Below are positions 56,581-64,000 of a DNA stretch of 64,000 nt, piece by piece; position 1 is the stretch's first letter; each line of letters starts with the position of its first letter. Both the position numbers and the translations under genes were made by a program. The notes under the pieces are model-generated. The model did not search any database, was not told where the DNA came from, and saw nothing but the letters and a program-made list of their open reading frames with translations. The stretch is from Clostridia bacterium (GTDB taxonomy: Bacteria > Bacillota > Clostridia > Oscillospirales > Acutalibacteraceae), in the NCBI GenBank assembly GCA_017560255.1, contig JAFYOI010000035.1, positions 62,001 through 126,000 on the forward strand, in the 5' to 3' direction.

Positions 56581-57611
56581 AATTCAACCCCCACGTCACC
56601 CGTCTTCATCTGACCGAGGATAAATGCTTTTTCACCTGCTGCATTGAGGATGCGTACAGCCTCATCGGCATCAGCGGGATCAACGGCGATGCAGAAGCCA
56701 ACACCCATATTGAAAGTGTTGAACATATCATGCTCTGTGATATTGCCCTCTTTCTGAATGAGTTTGAAAATGGGAAGTACGGGTACGTCGGATTTTTTAA
56801 TAACAGCGGTAAGTCCTTTGTTGAACATACGCGGAATATTCTCATAGAATCCGCCACCCGTAATGTGGGACATACCGTGAATGTTAACCTTGTCCATAAG
56901 TTCAAGGATGGGTTTTACATAAATCTTGGTGGGAGTGAGGAGTTCTTCACCAAGAGTTTTGCCGAGTTCATCATAATATACGCTAAGGCGTTCCTTGGTA
57001 ACGTCGAAAACTTTTCTTACAAGTGAGAAACCATTTGAATGAACGCCGGAGGAAGCGATTCCGATAAGAACGTCGCCCGCTTTAACGTTGTCCTTGCTCA
57101 TAAGTTTTGATTTGTCGCAAACGCCAACGCTGAAACCTGCAACGTCGTATTCGTCCACGGGGTAGAAACCGGGCATCTCAGCCGTTTCGCCACCGATGAG
57201 AGCGGAACCTGAACGAACGCAACCCTCAGCAACGCCTGCAACGATCTGCTCAACTCTTTCGGGAACGTTTTTGCCAACCGCGATGTAGTCGAGGAAGAAG
57301 AGCGGCTTTGCACCCGCGCAAACAACGTCGTTTACACACATAGCAACACAGTCAATACCAACTGTGTCGTGTTTGTCGGTAAGGAAAGCAATTTTGAGTT
57401 TTGTTCCTACGCCGTCCGTGCCTGAAACGAGTACGGGATGTTCCATTCCCTTTGTGTCAAGTTCAAACATACCGCCGAAACCGCCGATTGATGAAAGTAC
57501 ACCGGGGATCATTGTCCTTGCCACGTGGGATTTCATAAGTTCAACCGCGCGATAACCTGCCGTAACGTCAACGCCGGCGGCTTTGTAACTGTTGCTGTAA
57601 CTGTTTTCCAT
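56574..57611 (-). CDS. purM: Phosphoribosylformylglycinamidine cyclo-ligase
   Basis: The 345-residue enzyme closes the imidazole ring to give AIR. It starts with [20 protein letters not shown], contains the [11 protein letters not shown] and [11 protein letters not shown] motifs and the [13 protein letters not shown] segment. TAGGAGG precedes ATG 57611. It lies directly after purE; purC and purF, frequent in between in Firmicutes, are absent. Confidence 0.97.
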   Translation of the reverse strand: MENSYSNSYKAAGVDVTAGYRAVELMKSHVARTMIPGVLSSIGGFGGMFELDTKGMEHPVLVSGTDGVGTKLKIAFLTDKHDTVGIDCVAMCVNDVVCAGAKPLFFLDYIAVGKNVPERVEQIVAGVAEGCVRSGSALIGGETAEMPGFYPVDEYDVAGFSVGVCDKSKLMSKDNVKAGDVLIGIASSGVHSNGFSLVRKVFDVTKERLSVYYDELGKTLGEELLTPTKIYVKPILELMDKVNIHGMSHITGGGFYENIPRMFNKGLTAVIKKSDVPVLPIFKLIQKEGNITEHDMFNTFNMGVGFCIAVDPADADEAVRILNAAGEKAFILGQMKTGDVGVELC

Positions 57612-57631
57612 TGTAAAAACCTCCTAAATAG

Positions 57632-58138
57632 TTAAGCCTTAGTTTCCTTTAATTTTTTATTGAGTTCTTCATCCTTGCTCAGAACTGTTTCTTGCATTTT
57701 CTTTTTGAAAGCATCAAGTTTCTTTGCAAGGTCGTCGTCATAAATTGCAAGCATCTGCACAGCAAGGATTGCCGCGTTTTCAGAGCCGTCGATTGCCACC
57801 GTTGCAACGGGTACGCCACTGGGCATCTGCACTGTTGCAAGAAGAGCATCAAGACCATCAAGAGTTGATGATTTGACAGGTACTCCGATTACGGGGAGAG
57901 TGGTGTGAGCCGCAAGCACGCCGCCAAGGTGAGCCGCCTTACCCGCGAAAGAGATAATAACGCCGAAGCCCTTATCCTTTGCGGAAGCCGCAAACTCCAT
58001 AGCCTGAGCGGGAGTTCTGTGAGCGGAAAATATATGAGCCTCGAATTCAACTCCGAACTCCTCAAGTTTAGCGATTGCCTTTGATACAACGGGGAAATCG
58101 CTGTCGCTGCCCATTATCAATGCAACTGATTTTTTCAT
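57632..58138 (-). CDS. purE: N5-carboxyaminoimidazole ribonucleotide mutase
   Basis: The 168-residue class I PurE shifts the carboxyl group of N5-CAIR to give [20 protein letters not shown] and [15 protein letters not shown] are the active-site loops. The start ATG at 58138 gives [14 protein letters not shown], the usual beginning; an upstream TTG at 58150 is less likely. It is the first gene of the leftward pur cluster. I saw no purine riboswitch in the 260 bases upstream. Confidence 0.95.
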   Translation of the reverse strand: MKKSVALIMGSDSDFPVVSKAIAKLEEFGVEFEAHIFSAHRTPAQAMEFAASAKDKGFGVIISFAGKAAHLGGVLAAHTTLPVIGVPVKSSTLDGLDALLATVQMPSGVPVATVAIDGSENAAILAVQMLAIYDDDLAKKLDAFKKKMQETVLSKDEELNKKLKETKA

Positions 58139-58301
58139 TTTGTGCACCAACCTTTTCTACCTAAATAGCATAATATTGTAATTCTATTATATTTTTAAGA
58201 AAAATTCAATACGGAGAGGCAAAAAAGAGTGAAAAAAAGAAGAAAAAATATCATCTTTTCAGGTAAGGAAAAATAATCCGTCAAAATTGTGAAGATTGTA
58301 C

Positions 58302-58330
58302 TTGAATCGGAGGATTTGAAGTGGTATAAT
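58302..58330 (+). promoter_or_regulatory. Sigma-A type promoter for the DUF1846 gene
   Basis: TTGAAT (58302-58307) and TATAAT (58325-58330) with a 17-base spacer, 70 bases before the start. Confidence 0.7.
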
Positions 58331-58400
58331 ATTTTGCGGTTTTGAATTTTGTAATGAAAGGCATATTGCAACAAAATAATTGCAGATACGGTGGTTTGTT

Positions 58401-59885
58401 ATGGGTAAAATAGGATTTGACAATGACAAATATCTAAGACTCCAGTCGCAGAATATTCTTGACCGCATTTCTCAATTTGGAGGCAAACTTTATCTTGAAT
58501 TCGGCGGGAAATTATTTGATGATTTTCACGCTTCACGTGTGTTGCCGGGATTTGCCCCCGACAGCAAGGTTAAGATGTTGCTCCAACTGAAAGATGAGGC
58601 GGAAATCGTAATCGTTATCAGTGCAAACGATATCGAAAAGAATAAACGCAGGGGCGATCTCGGCATAACTTACGACGTTGATGCTCTCCGACTCATTGAT
58701 GCTTTCAGAGAGATCGGTTTGTACGTAGGCAGTGTCGTAATAACTCATTATAATTCTCAACCCACCGCCGTTGTTTTTGAAAAAAGACTCGGTAACCTCG
58801 GAATAAAAGTGTACAAGCATTACACAATTCCCGATTATCCCGCAAACGTATCTTTTATCGTAAGTGACGAGGGTTACGGAAAGAATGAGTATATCGAAAC
58901 AAGCCGTTCACTCGTTGTTGTGACCGCACCCGGTCCCGGAAGCGGAAAGATGGCGGTTTGCTTGTCTCAACTTTATCATGACCACAAGCGCGGCAAGAGT
59001 TCGGGATATGCTAAATTCGAAACCTTCCCCGTATGGAATATTCCGTTGCGCCACCCCGTAAATCTTGCTTACGAAGCGGCAACGGCTGACCTTAACGACG
59101 TTAATATGATCGACCCGTACCATCTTGAAGCGTACGGCAAAACTGCGGTTAACTATAACCGTGATATCGAAATTTTCCCCGTAGTAAATGCGATGTTCAA
59201 TCGTATTGCGGGCGCATCGCCGTACAAAAGCCCTACCGATATGGGAGTTAATATGGCGGGCGATTGCATTACCGATAACGAGGCGGTTTGCGAAGCCTCC
59301 AAGCAGGAGATTATCCGTAGATATTACAATATTTCCTGTGCTCATCGTCAAGGGTTTGCAGAGGCATCCGAAGTGCATAAACTGGAACTTATAATGAATG
59401 AACTTTGCATTTCATCCGCAAACAGACCGGTTGTTTCAGCCGCGCTTGAAAGAGCGGAAGAAACGGGTGAACCCGCTGTTGCGCTTGAACTCAACGATGG
59501 CAGAATTGTTACGGGTAAAACTTCCGATTTGCTCGGCGCATCGTCTGCGCTTTTGCTCAATGCTCTCAAAGAAATTGCGGGTATTCCTCATGAAGTACCG
59601 CTTATTTCACCCAAGGTTATCGAACCGGTGCAGGTGCTCAAAGTAAAATATATGGGCAACAGAAACCCGCGTTTGCATACCGATGAGGTTCTGACGGCGC
59701 TTTCCATTTCCGCTGCAACAAATCCTGATGCAGCACTTGCGATGGAGCAACTTTCCAAACTCAAGGGTTGCGAGGCTCATTCAACCGTAATTCTTTCCAA
59801 GGTTGATGAAATGGTTTTCCACAAACTTGGAATTCATATTACTTGTGAGCCAAAATATCAGACGAAGAAACTTTACCATAAATAA
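58401..59885 (+). CDS. DUF1846 family protein
   Basis: The 494-residue protein matches the DUF1846 family, found in many Firmicutes and with no settled function. It starts KIGFDNDKYLRLQSQNI-like sequence and contains a GPGSGKMAVCLSQLYHDH segment that resembles a P-loop, plus GVNMAGDCI and a long helical C-terminal part. The length agrees with the family. ATG 58401 follows GGTGG; a frame open to 58380 lacks a site. A nucleotide-binding role is inference from the glycine-rich loop. Confidence 0.85.
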   Translation: MGKIGFDNDKYLRLQSQNILDRISQFGGKLYLEFGGKLFDDFHASRVLPGFAPDSKVKMLLQLKDEAEIVIVISANDIEKNKRRGDLGITYDVDALRLIDAFREIGLYVGSVVITHYNSQPTAVVFEKRLGNLGIKVYKHYTIPDYPANVSFIVSDEGYGKNEYIETSRSLVVVTAPGPGSGKMAVCLSQLYHDHKRGKSSGYAKFETFPVWNIPLRHPVNLAYEAATADLNDVNMIDPYHLEAYGKTAVNYNRDIEIFPVVNAMFNRIAGASPYKSPTDMGVNMAGDCITDNEAVCEASKQEIIRRYYNISCAHRQGFAEASEVHKLELIMNELCISSANRPVVSAALERAEETGEPAVALELNDGRIVTGKTSDLLGASSALLLNALKEIAGIPHEVPLISPKVIEPVQVLKVKYMGNRNPRLHTDEVLTALSISAATNPDAALAMEQLSKLKGCEAHSTVILSKVDEMVFHKLGIHITCEPKYQTKKLYHK

Positions 59886-59890
59886 TTTTG

Positions 59891-59927
59891 AGAAGCAGAG
59901 TCTTTATAAATCGGCTCTGCTTTTTTT
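59891..59927 (+). terminator. Terminator after the DUF1846 gene
   Basis: An 8-bp stem (AAGCAGAG, 59893-59900, with CTCTGCTT, 59915-59922) followed by T5, with a larger loop. Confidence 0.75.
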
Positions 59928-59956
59928 AGAAATTCTCAAGAAAGGGGAGTGAAGTG

Positions 59957-61855
59957 ATGTTTTATAAAATAACGGACGGATTTATCGGATTCGGTGGCGA
60001 GTATTTGTTGCACGACGTGAATTTTGAAATTCGTGAGGGGGAGAAGATTGCCCTTGTCGGCAGAAACGGCAGCGGTAAAACTACTCTGTTGAAAGCAATT
60101 TGCGGAGAAATTGAAATTCTCGGCAATAGTAGCGAGGATGAACCCGTATCTTGTACGGGAAACCCCGAAATAGGCTACCTTAAACAGTTTACTTTTGATG
60201 ACGACAGTGTGCTGATGGAGCAGGAAATCCGTAAGGCGTATGCCCAGATTATTGATCTTGAGCAGAAAATGGCTCAACTGCTTGAACGGATTGAACGTGA
60301 CCATAACGAGCAGGATATACGTGATTATTCCTCAATGCAGGATCACTTTACAAACCTTGGCGGTTATTATTATGAGCGTGAATGCCACAGTGCGATAAAA
60401 AGTTTTGGATTTACCGATGAGGATAAGAAAAAGCCGCTCTCCGATTTTTCGGGAGGGCAGCGTACCAAAATCGCGCTTATAAAATTACTTTTGAGTAAAC
60501 CCGATATTCTGATTCTTGACGAGCCGACCAACCACCTTGATATTACTGCAATCAGTTGGCTTGAAGATTATATTACAAGTTATAAAAAATCTGTTGTTAT
60601 CGTGTCACACGACCGAATGTTCCTTGATAAAACGGTCGGCACGGTTTACGAAATTGAGCGCGGCAGAGTCACGAAGTACAAGGGTAATTACACTGATTTT
60701 GTACGCTTGAAACAGGAAAAATGGGAGAGTCAGCGCAAGGAGTACGCGGCTCAGCAAAAGGAAATCGCACGCCTCAAAGAACTTGTTGAAAGGTTTCGGT
60801 ATAAACCCACAAAGGCGGCTATGGCTCAATCAAAACTCAAACAGATCGAGCGAATGGAAATTGTACCTCCGCCGGAAAGTTATGATTTGAGAAGTTTTAA
60901 CGCGGATTTTAATTTTGATTTGAAGAGCGGTAATGACGTTTTGTCAATCCGCAATCTCAAAATAGGCTACGATAAGGTGTTGTCCGAAATTACCGCAGAT
61001 ATAAAGAGCGGTGATAAAGTTGGCATTATTGGCGGAAACGGGCTTGGTAAATCAACGTTTTTAAAGACTGTAACGGGTGCGCTTGATTCGTTGGACGGCG
61101 AATACCGATACGGAGTAAACGTTAAAATCGGTTATTTTGATCAACAGACCGCGCAGTATTCGAGTGATAAAACCGTGCTTGATGAACTCTGGAACGAGTT
61201 CCCCGAGATGACACAAACGCAGGTGAGAAGTGCTTTGGGGGCGTTCCTTTTCAGTGGCGAAGACGTTTTTAAAACCGTCAATATGTTATCGGGCGGCGAA
61301 AAAGTGCGCCTTGCACTGTGCCGAATGCTCAAGCGCAAACCGAATATGTTGATTCTTGACGAGCCTACCAACCATATGGATATCGTAGGCAAGGAGACGC
61401 TCGAAACGATATTGAAAAGATATGAGGGCACAGTGCTTTTTGTTTCGCATGACCGATATTTTGTGCAACAGATTGCGCAGTCACTATTGGTGTTTGAACA
61501 GGACAGAGTTACTTATTATCCGTACGGTTATTCGCAGTATATGATGGATAAAGAAAGGGGTATAGCATCTGTCCCTGTTGCTCAGACTGTCGTTGAAAAG
61601 TCCGTTAAAAAACCTCATTACAACGCTTCAAAAGAGCGTGCGAAACGTGAACGCAGAGTCCAGAAACTTGAGCAGTTGATTGCGGAAACGGAAGCGCTGA
61701 TAGAGGCAGAAAAAGAAAAACTGGAACTCGACGAGAATGTGAGCGATTATCTCAAACTCGAAGAGATCCAGCAGGTGATCAGTGACCAGGAGGAGAAATT
61801 GATGGAGTATATGCAGGAGTGGGAAGAACTCCTCAATCTTCTTTCGCAAGACTGA
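59957..61855 (+). CDS. ABC-F family ATPase (ribosome-associated)
   Basis: The 632-residue protein has two ABC domains and no membrane segment. The first has GRNGSGKTT, SDFSGGQRTK and LILDEPTNHLD; the second has GGNGLGKST, LSGGEKVRL and LILDEPTNHMD. A charged inter-domain linker and a C-terminal coiled coil are present, the layout of ABC-F proteins that act at the ribosomal E site, helping stalled ribosomes or giving antibiotic protection. Which subgroup it belongs to cannot be told by eye; YdiF/Uup-like housekeeping is most likely. ATG 59957 is seven bases after GGGGAG. Its end overlaps the convergent trmO gene by 23 bases. Confidence 0.92.
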   Translation: MFYKITDGFIGFGGEYLLHDVNFEIREGEKIALVGRNGSGKTTLLKAICGEIEILGNSSEDEPVSCTGNPEIGYLKQFTFDDDSVLMEQEIRKAYAQIIDLEQKMAQLLERIERDHNEQDIRDYSSMQDHFTNLGGYYYERECHSAIKSFGFTDEDKKKPLSDFSGGQRTKIALIKLLLSKPDILILDEPTNHLDITAISWLEDYITSYKKSVVIVSHDRMFLDKTVGTVYEIERGRVTKYKGNYTDFVRLKQEKWESQRKEYAAQQKEIARLKELVERFRYKPTKAAMAQSKLKQIERMEIVPPPESYDLRSFNADFNFDLKSGNDVLSIRNLKIGYDKVLSEITADIKSGDKVGIIGGNGLGKSTFLKTVTGALDSLDGEYRYGVNVKIGYFDQQTAQYSSDKTVLDELWNEFPEMTQTQVRSALGAFLFSGEDVFKTVNMLSGGEKVRLALCRMLKRKPNMLILDEPTNHMDIVGKETLETILKRYEGTVLFVSHDRYFVQQIAQSLLVFEQDRVTYYPYGYSQYMMDKERGIASVPVAQTVVEKSVKKPHYNASKERAKRERRVQKLEQLIAETEALIEAEKEKLELDENVSDYLKLEEIQQVISDQEEKLMEYMQEWEELLNLLSQD

Positions 61856-62516
61856 GCACTTCGCAAACCGTCAGTTGCTTGCCAACCACTGTAAATCTTA
61901 TGTCAAAACCCGAAAAATTCATACCGTAAACACGTTCTGAATCGTCGTGATATTGGGGCCTCGGATCTAATCTGAGCACTTCAATTACGGCGGTTCTTTT
62001 GTCTTTGGGAATGATTTTGAGCAAGTTTTCAGGGAAATTCACATCAAGTGAGCATTCCTCACTTGTCGGTGCAAAACCGTTGCTTGCATCGGGACGGCTG
62101 TCGGTGTATGGCAGGTAGGGTTTAATATCAAAAATCGGGGTACCATCAAGCAAATCCGCGCCCGAAACGTGAAGCACAGCGCCCAGTTCTTCGTTGTACT
62201 CAATTTTCTCAAGTCGCACACAGGAAAGCCCCAAAGAATTCGGACGGTAGGGAGAGCGCGTTGCAAAAACACCCATATAGGTGTTGCCGCCAAGCCGGGG
62301 AGGGCGGACAAGCGGAGTGAATTCTTCGCGCAGTGCCTGCGAAAATTGCCATATCAGCCATATATGAGAAAACTGTTCGATTCCGCGCACAGCATCAACG
62401 TTTCTGTATTCGGGTTCAAAAATGATTTTTCCCTTCAATTCTTCAACAATTCCGCTTTGACGTGGTATGCCGAATTTAGTACTGAAATCCGTATGTATAC
62501 GCGCTATGATTTTCAA
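61833..62516 (-). CDS. trmO: tRNA (N6-threonylcarbamoyl-A37) N6-methyltransferase TrmO
   Basis: The 227-residue protein is of the TrmO/YaeB (UPF0066, formerly TsaA/VirR) family: FSHIWLIWQF, GVFATRSPYRPNSLGLS and the DLLDGTPIFDIKPYLPY strand are hallmarks. It methylates t6A at position 37 in some tRNAs using SAM bound in a beta-barrel. The C-terminal YHDDSERVYGMNFSG part matches the full-length form. It is convergent with, and overlaps, the ABC-F gene. Confidence 0.92.
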   Translation of the reverse strand: MKIIARIHTDFSTKFGIPRQSGIVEELKGKIIFEPEYRNVDAVRGIEQFSHIWLIWQFSQALREEFTPLVRPPRLGGNTYMGVFATRSPYRPNSLGLSCVRLEKIEYNEELGAVLHVSGADLLDGTPIFDIKPYLPYTDSRPDASNGFAPTSEECSLDVNFPENLLKIIPKDKRTAVIEVLRLDPRPQYHDDSERVYGMNFSGFDIRFTVVGKQLTVCEVLSLAKED

Positions 62517-62615
62517 TTATTGCACCTCCCTGATTATTTTTTTATTATACTACCATAACACTTTAAGTTCAACAAAAATCATCACGTTTTTTTCTTTTAT
62601 GTCAATAAAATCTGA

Positions 62616-62644
62616 TTGCAAATACACTACTAATGTGATAAAAT
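62616..62644 (+). promoter_or_regulatory. Sigma-A type promoter for the SEDS gene
   Basis: TTGCAA (62616-62621) and TAAAAT (62639-62644) with a 17-base spacer, 31 bases before the start codon. Confidence 0.7.
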
Positions 62645-62675
62645 AAATAGAATTTGTTTTATAAAAGGGGTGAAA

Positions 62676-64000
62676 ATGGTGCATAGTAACGAGCGCGATG
62701 ATTTTTCCGTTCAGCAGGTGGAAACGGACGACAACGAAGTGATTGAAGTATTGGATGCGGGGCAGCCCGAAGAAAAAAAGCGCGGCATTTCTTTTAATAT
62801 CTTGATTTTATTTGCGTATACGCTCGTTTTGTATCTGTTTTCTGTTTACACAAATGTAAACCGTCCCTTTGCATATCTCGGTGGGGCAGTTCTCGGAATT
62901 GCCGTTGTTACCGCTTTGTTTATCGGCAGGTTAAAGAGTCGTGCAGTCCGAATGTTGTATACACTGATGTTTATGTTTGTACAGTTTGGCGCACTGATGC
63001 AGTTGATTCTTCATATTGAGCCGCTTGATTATGAGCCGGACGGACTTGATTATTTCTTTTATCTGACGGCTGACGAGAAAGCGTTTGTTATCGATATGAT
63101 GCTTCCGTATGTTGCGGCGCTGGTGATGTCTTTGATAAGTGTTTTTGTGTTTAAAACCGTTATGAAGAAGCACGCAACGATGAAACTTGCGTTGCTTTTG
63201 ACCGTTCTTTCCGCCCTGACATACGTTTTGACGATTGTTTTCGGCATAAGCGTCGGCGGGACAAGGGTTGGCGTTGTTATGTTTGGCTTTACTTTCCAAC
63301 CCGGTGAGTTTTTGAAGTATATTTACTGCATAATCATAGGCATAGTCCTCGGCGGCGGTGACGACAAATTGATGCAGCGCCGTCTTAAATACGCGTCGGG
63401 TGTTACCTTGATGTTCCTCGGATTTATGGTGTTGCAGGGTGAATTCGGTACGTTTCAGGTTGTGGCGATGTCCTACCTTATCATCGTTATTTGTTATATG
63501 GGTGTAAAGGGAATTTTAAAACTTGTCGCTTTTGTTGCGGCGCTCGGAATCGGCAGCACCCTTGTCTATTTTGCAAATAATTATGTGTTGAAAATTTCAT
63601 TTTTGACTACTCAGTTCAATAAAATTTTTGATCGCTTCAGAGTGTGGCTTGACCCTGACTATGATATTTACGGCGCTGGTTATCAGATGCATCAGGCGAT
63701 GCAAAAGATTTATCAGGCGGGTTGGTTTGGGCAGTATGGCAGTAAAAATACTATTTATGCTGCCGAAAACGATCTTGTTATTGTCAGCATTATTTATGCT
63801 TTTGGTCTGATAACTGCCCTTGCGCTTGTTATTGCGTTTGTAACAATGGCTGTAAATCAGGTGCGCGTTATCAGCCGTACCAATAATTCAAAGTTAAAAA
63901 TAATGGCGGCAATTGCATCTACTTTGTTGTTTTCTCAGGTGTTTTTCAACATCGGTGGAGCAACGGGTGTAATCCCGCTTTCAGGAATAACTCTTCCGTT
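62676..64000 (+). CDS. SEDS-family peptidoglycan glycosyltransferase (FtsW/RodA/SpoVE), 3' truncated
   Basis: This frame runs open from ATG 62676 (after AAAGGGG) to the window end, giving 441 residues. About 40 acidic N-terminal residues precede the first membrane segment. SEDS landmarks are FQPGEFLK (207-214), GEFGTFQV, a WLDP, GYQMHQAMQKIYQAGWFG, ENDLVIVSIIYAFG and near the end GVIPLSGITLPF. These enzymes polymerise lipid II together with a class B penicillin-binding protein. The usual FQPSE has Gly in place of Ser. Few residues should be missing at the C-terminus. Which of FtsW, RodA or SpoVE it equals cannot be decided; a partner PBP may follow outside the window. Confidence 0.9.
   Translation, partial: MVHSNERDDFSVQQVETDDNEVIEVLDAGQPEEKKRGISFNILILFAYTLVLYLFSVYTNVNRPFAYLGGAVLGIAVVTALFIGRLKSRAVRMLYTLMFMFVQFGALMQLILHIEPLDYEPDGLDYFFYLTADEKAFVIDMMLPYVAALVMSLISVFVFKTVMKKHATMKLALLLTVLSALTYVLTIVFGISVGGTRVGVVMFGFTFQPGEFLKYIYCIIIGIVLGGGDDKLMQRRLKYASGVTLMFLGFMVLQGEFGTFQVVAMSYLIIVICYMGVKGILKLVAFVAALGIGSTLVYFANNYVLKISFLTTQFNKIFDRFRVWLDPDYDIYGAGYQMHQAMQKIYQAGWFGQYGSKNTIYAAENDLVIVSIIYAFGLITALALVIAFVTMAVNQVRVISRTNNSKLKIMAAIASTLLFSQVFFNIGGATGVIPLSGITLP

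Noticed and set aside
58139..58400. Possible purine riboswitch or PurR boxes before purE
   Set aside because: I could not find the conserved riboswitch core or paired PurBoxes in this interval.

Overview
The window looks like chromosome of a low-to-mid GC, spore-forming Clostridia-type Firmicute, most likely an Oscillospiraceae/Ruminococcaceae relative from a gut-like habitat. The grounds are strong GGAGG ribosome sites, frequent TTG/GTG starts, sporulation genes (spoIIID, a SpoVB-type flippase, ypeB), Gram-positive LexA and L10-leader regulation, a class B-like sortase, and many exported proteins with long Thr/Pro linkers. The assignment is inference; no rRNA or tRNA gene was seen.

Layout. 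1-6.7 kb: 3' end of an amidase gene, then leftward spoVB-like flippase, mazG and HU; a Cys-rich unknown protein; a DacF-type carboxypeptidase and an alpha/beta hydrolase. 7.1-14.5 kb: rpoB-rpoC as an isolated pair. 14.8-23.5 kb: accessory stretch, all rightward: a five-repeat lipoprotein, an FAD reductase coupled to a second lipoprotein, a BspA-type leucine-rich-repeat protein, and a single-gene TIR-STAND NTPase that is a candidate anti-phage protein. 23.6-31.3 kb: ypeB (leftward), cysteine desulfurase-thiI, then pncC, a membrane sortase with a Thr tail, and a membrane-anchored protein that looks like a degenerate full-length CinA. 31.3-35.1 kb: argG-argH-argF behind a putative ArgR site and a structured leader. 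35.2-36.7 kb: prmA and lexA (leftward). 37-40.4 kb: rpmG-secE-nusG-rplK-rplA-rplJ-rplL with ribosomal-protein leaders, not joined to rpoBC. 40.6-42.7 kb: DUF2079 membrane protein and spoIIID. 42.9-49.0 kb: hisZGDCBAIE, lacking hisH and hisF. 49.1-50.7 kb: polysaccharide flippase. 50.7-58.1 kb: leftward purE-purM-purN-purH-purD-pcrA. 58.4-64 kb: DUF1846 protein, ABC-F ATPase, TrmO (leftward), and a SEDS-family glycosyltransferase cut by the window end.

The core consists of amino-acid (Arg, His) and purine biosynthesis, transcription and translation genes, cell-envelope synthesis and sporulation/germination. The features most worth attention are the TIR-STAND protein, the CinA-like transmembrane pseudo-enzyme next to pncC and the sortase, the shared Thr-linker export modules, the split of the nusG-rpl-rpoBC cluster, the his operon without IGP synthase, and the leaders ahead of argG, rplK, rplA and rplJ.
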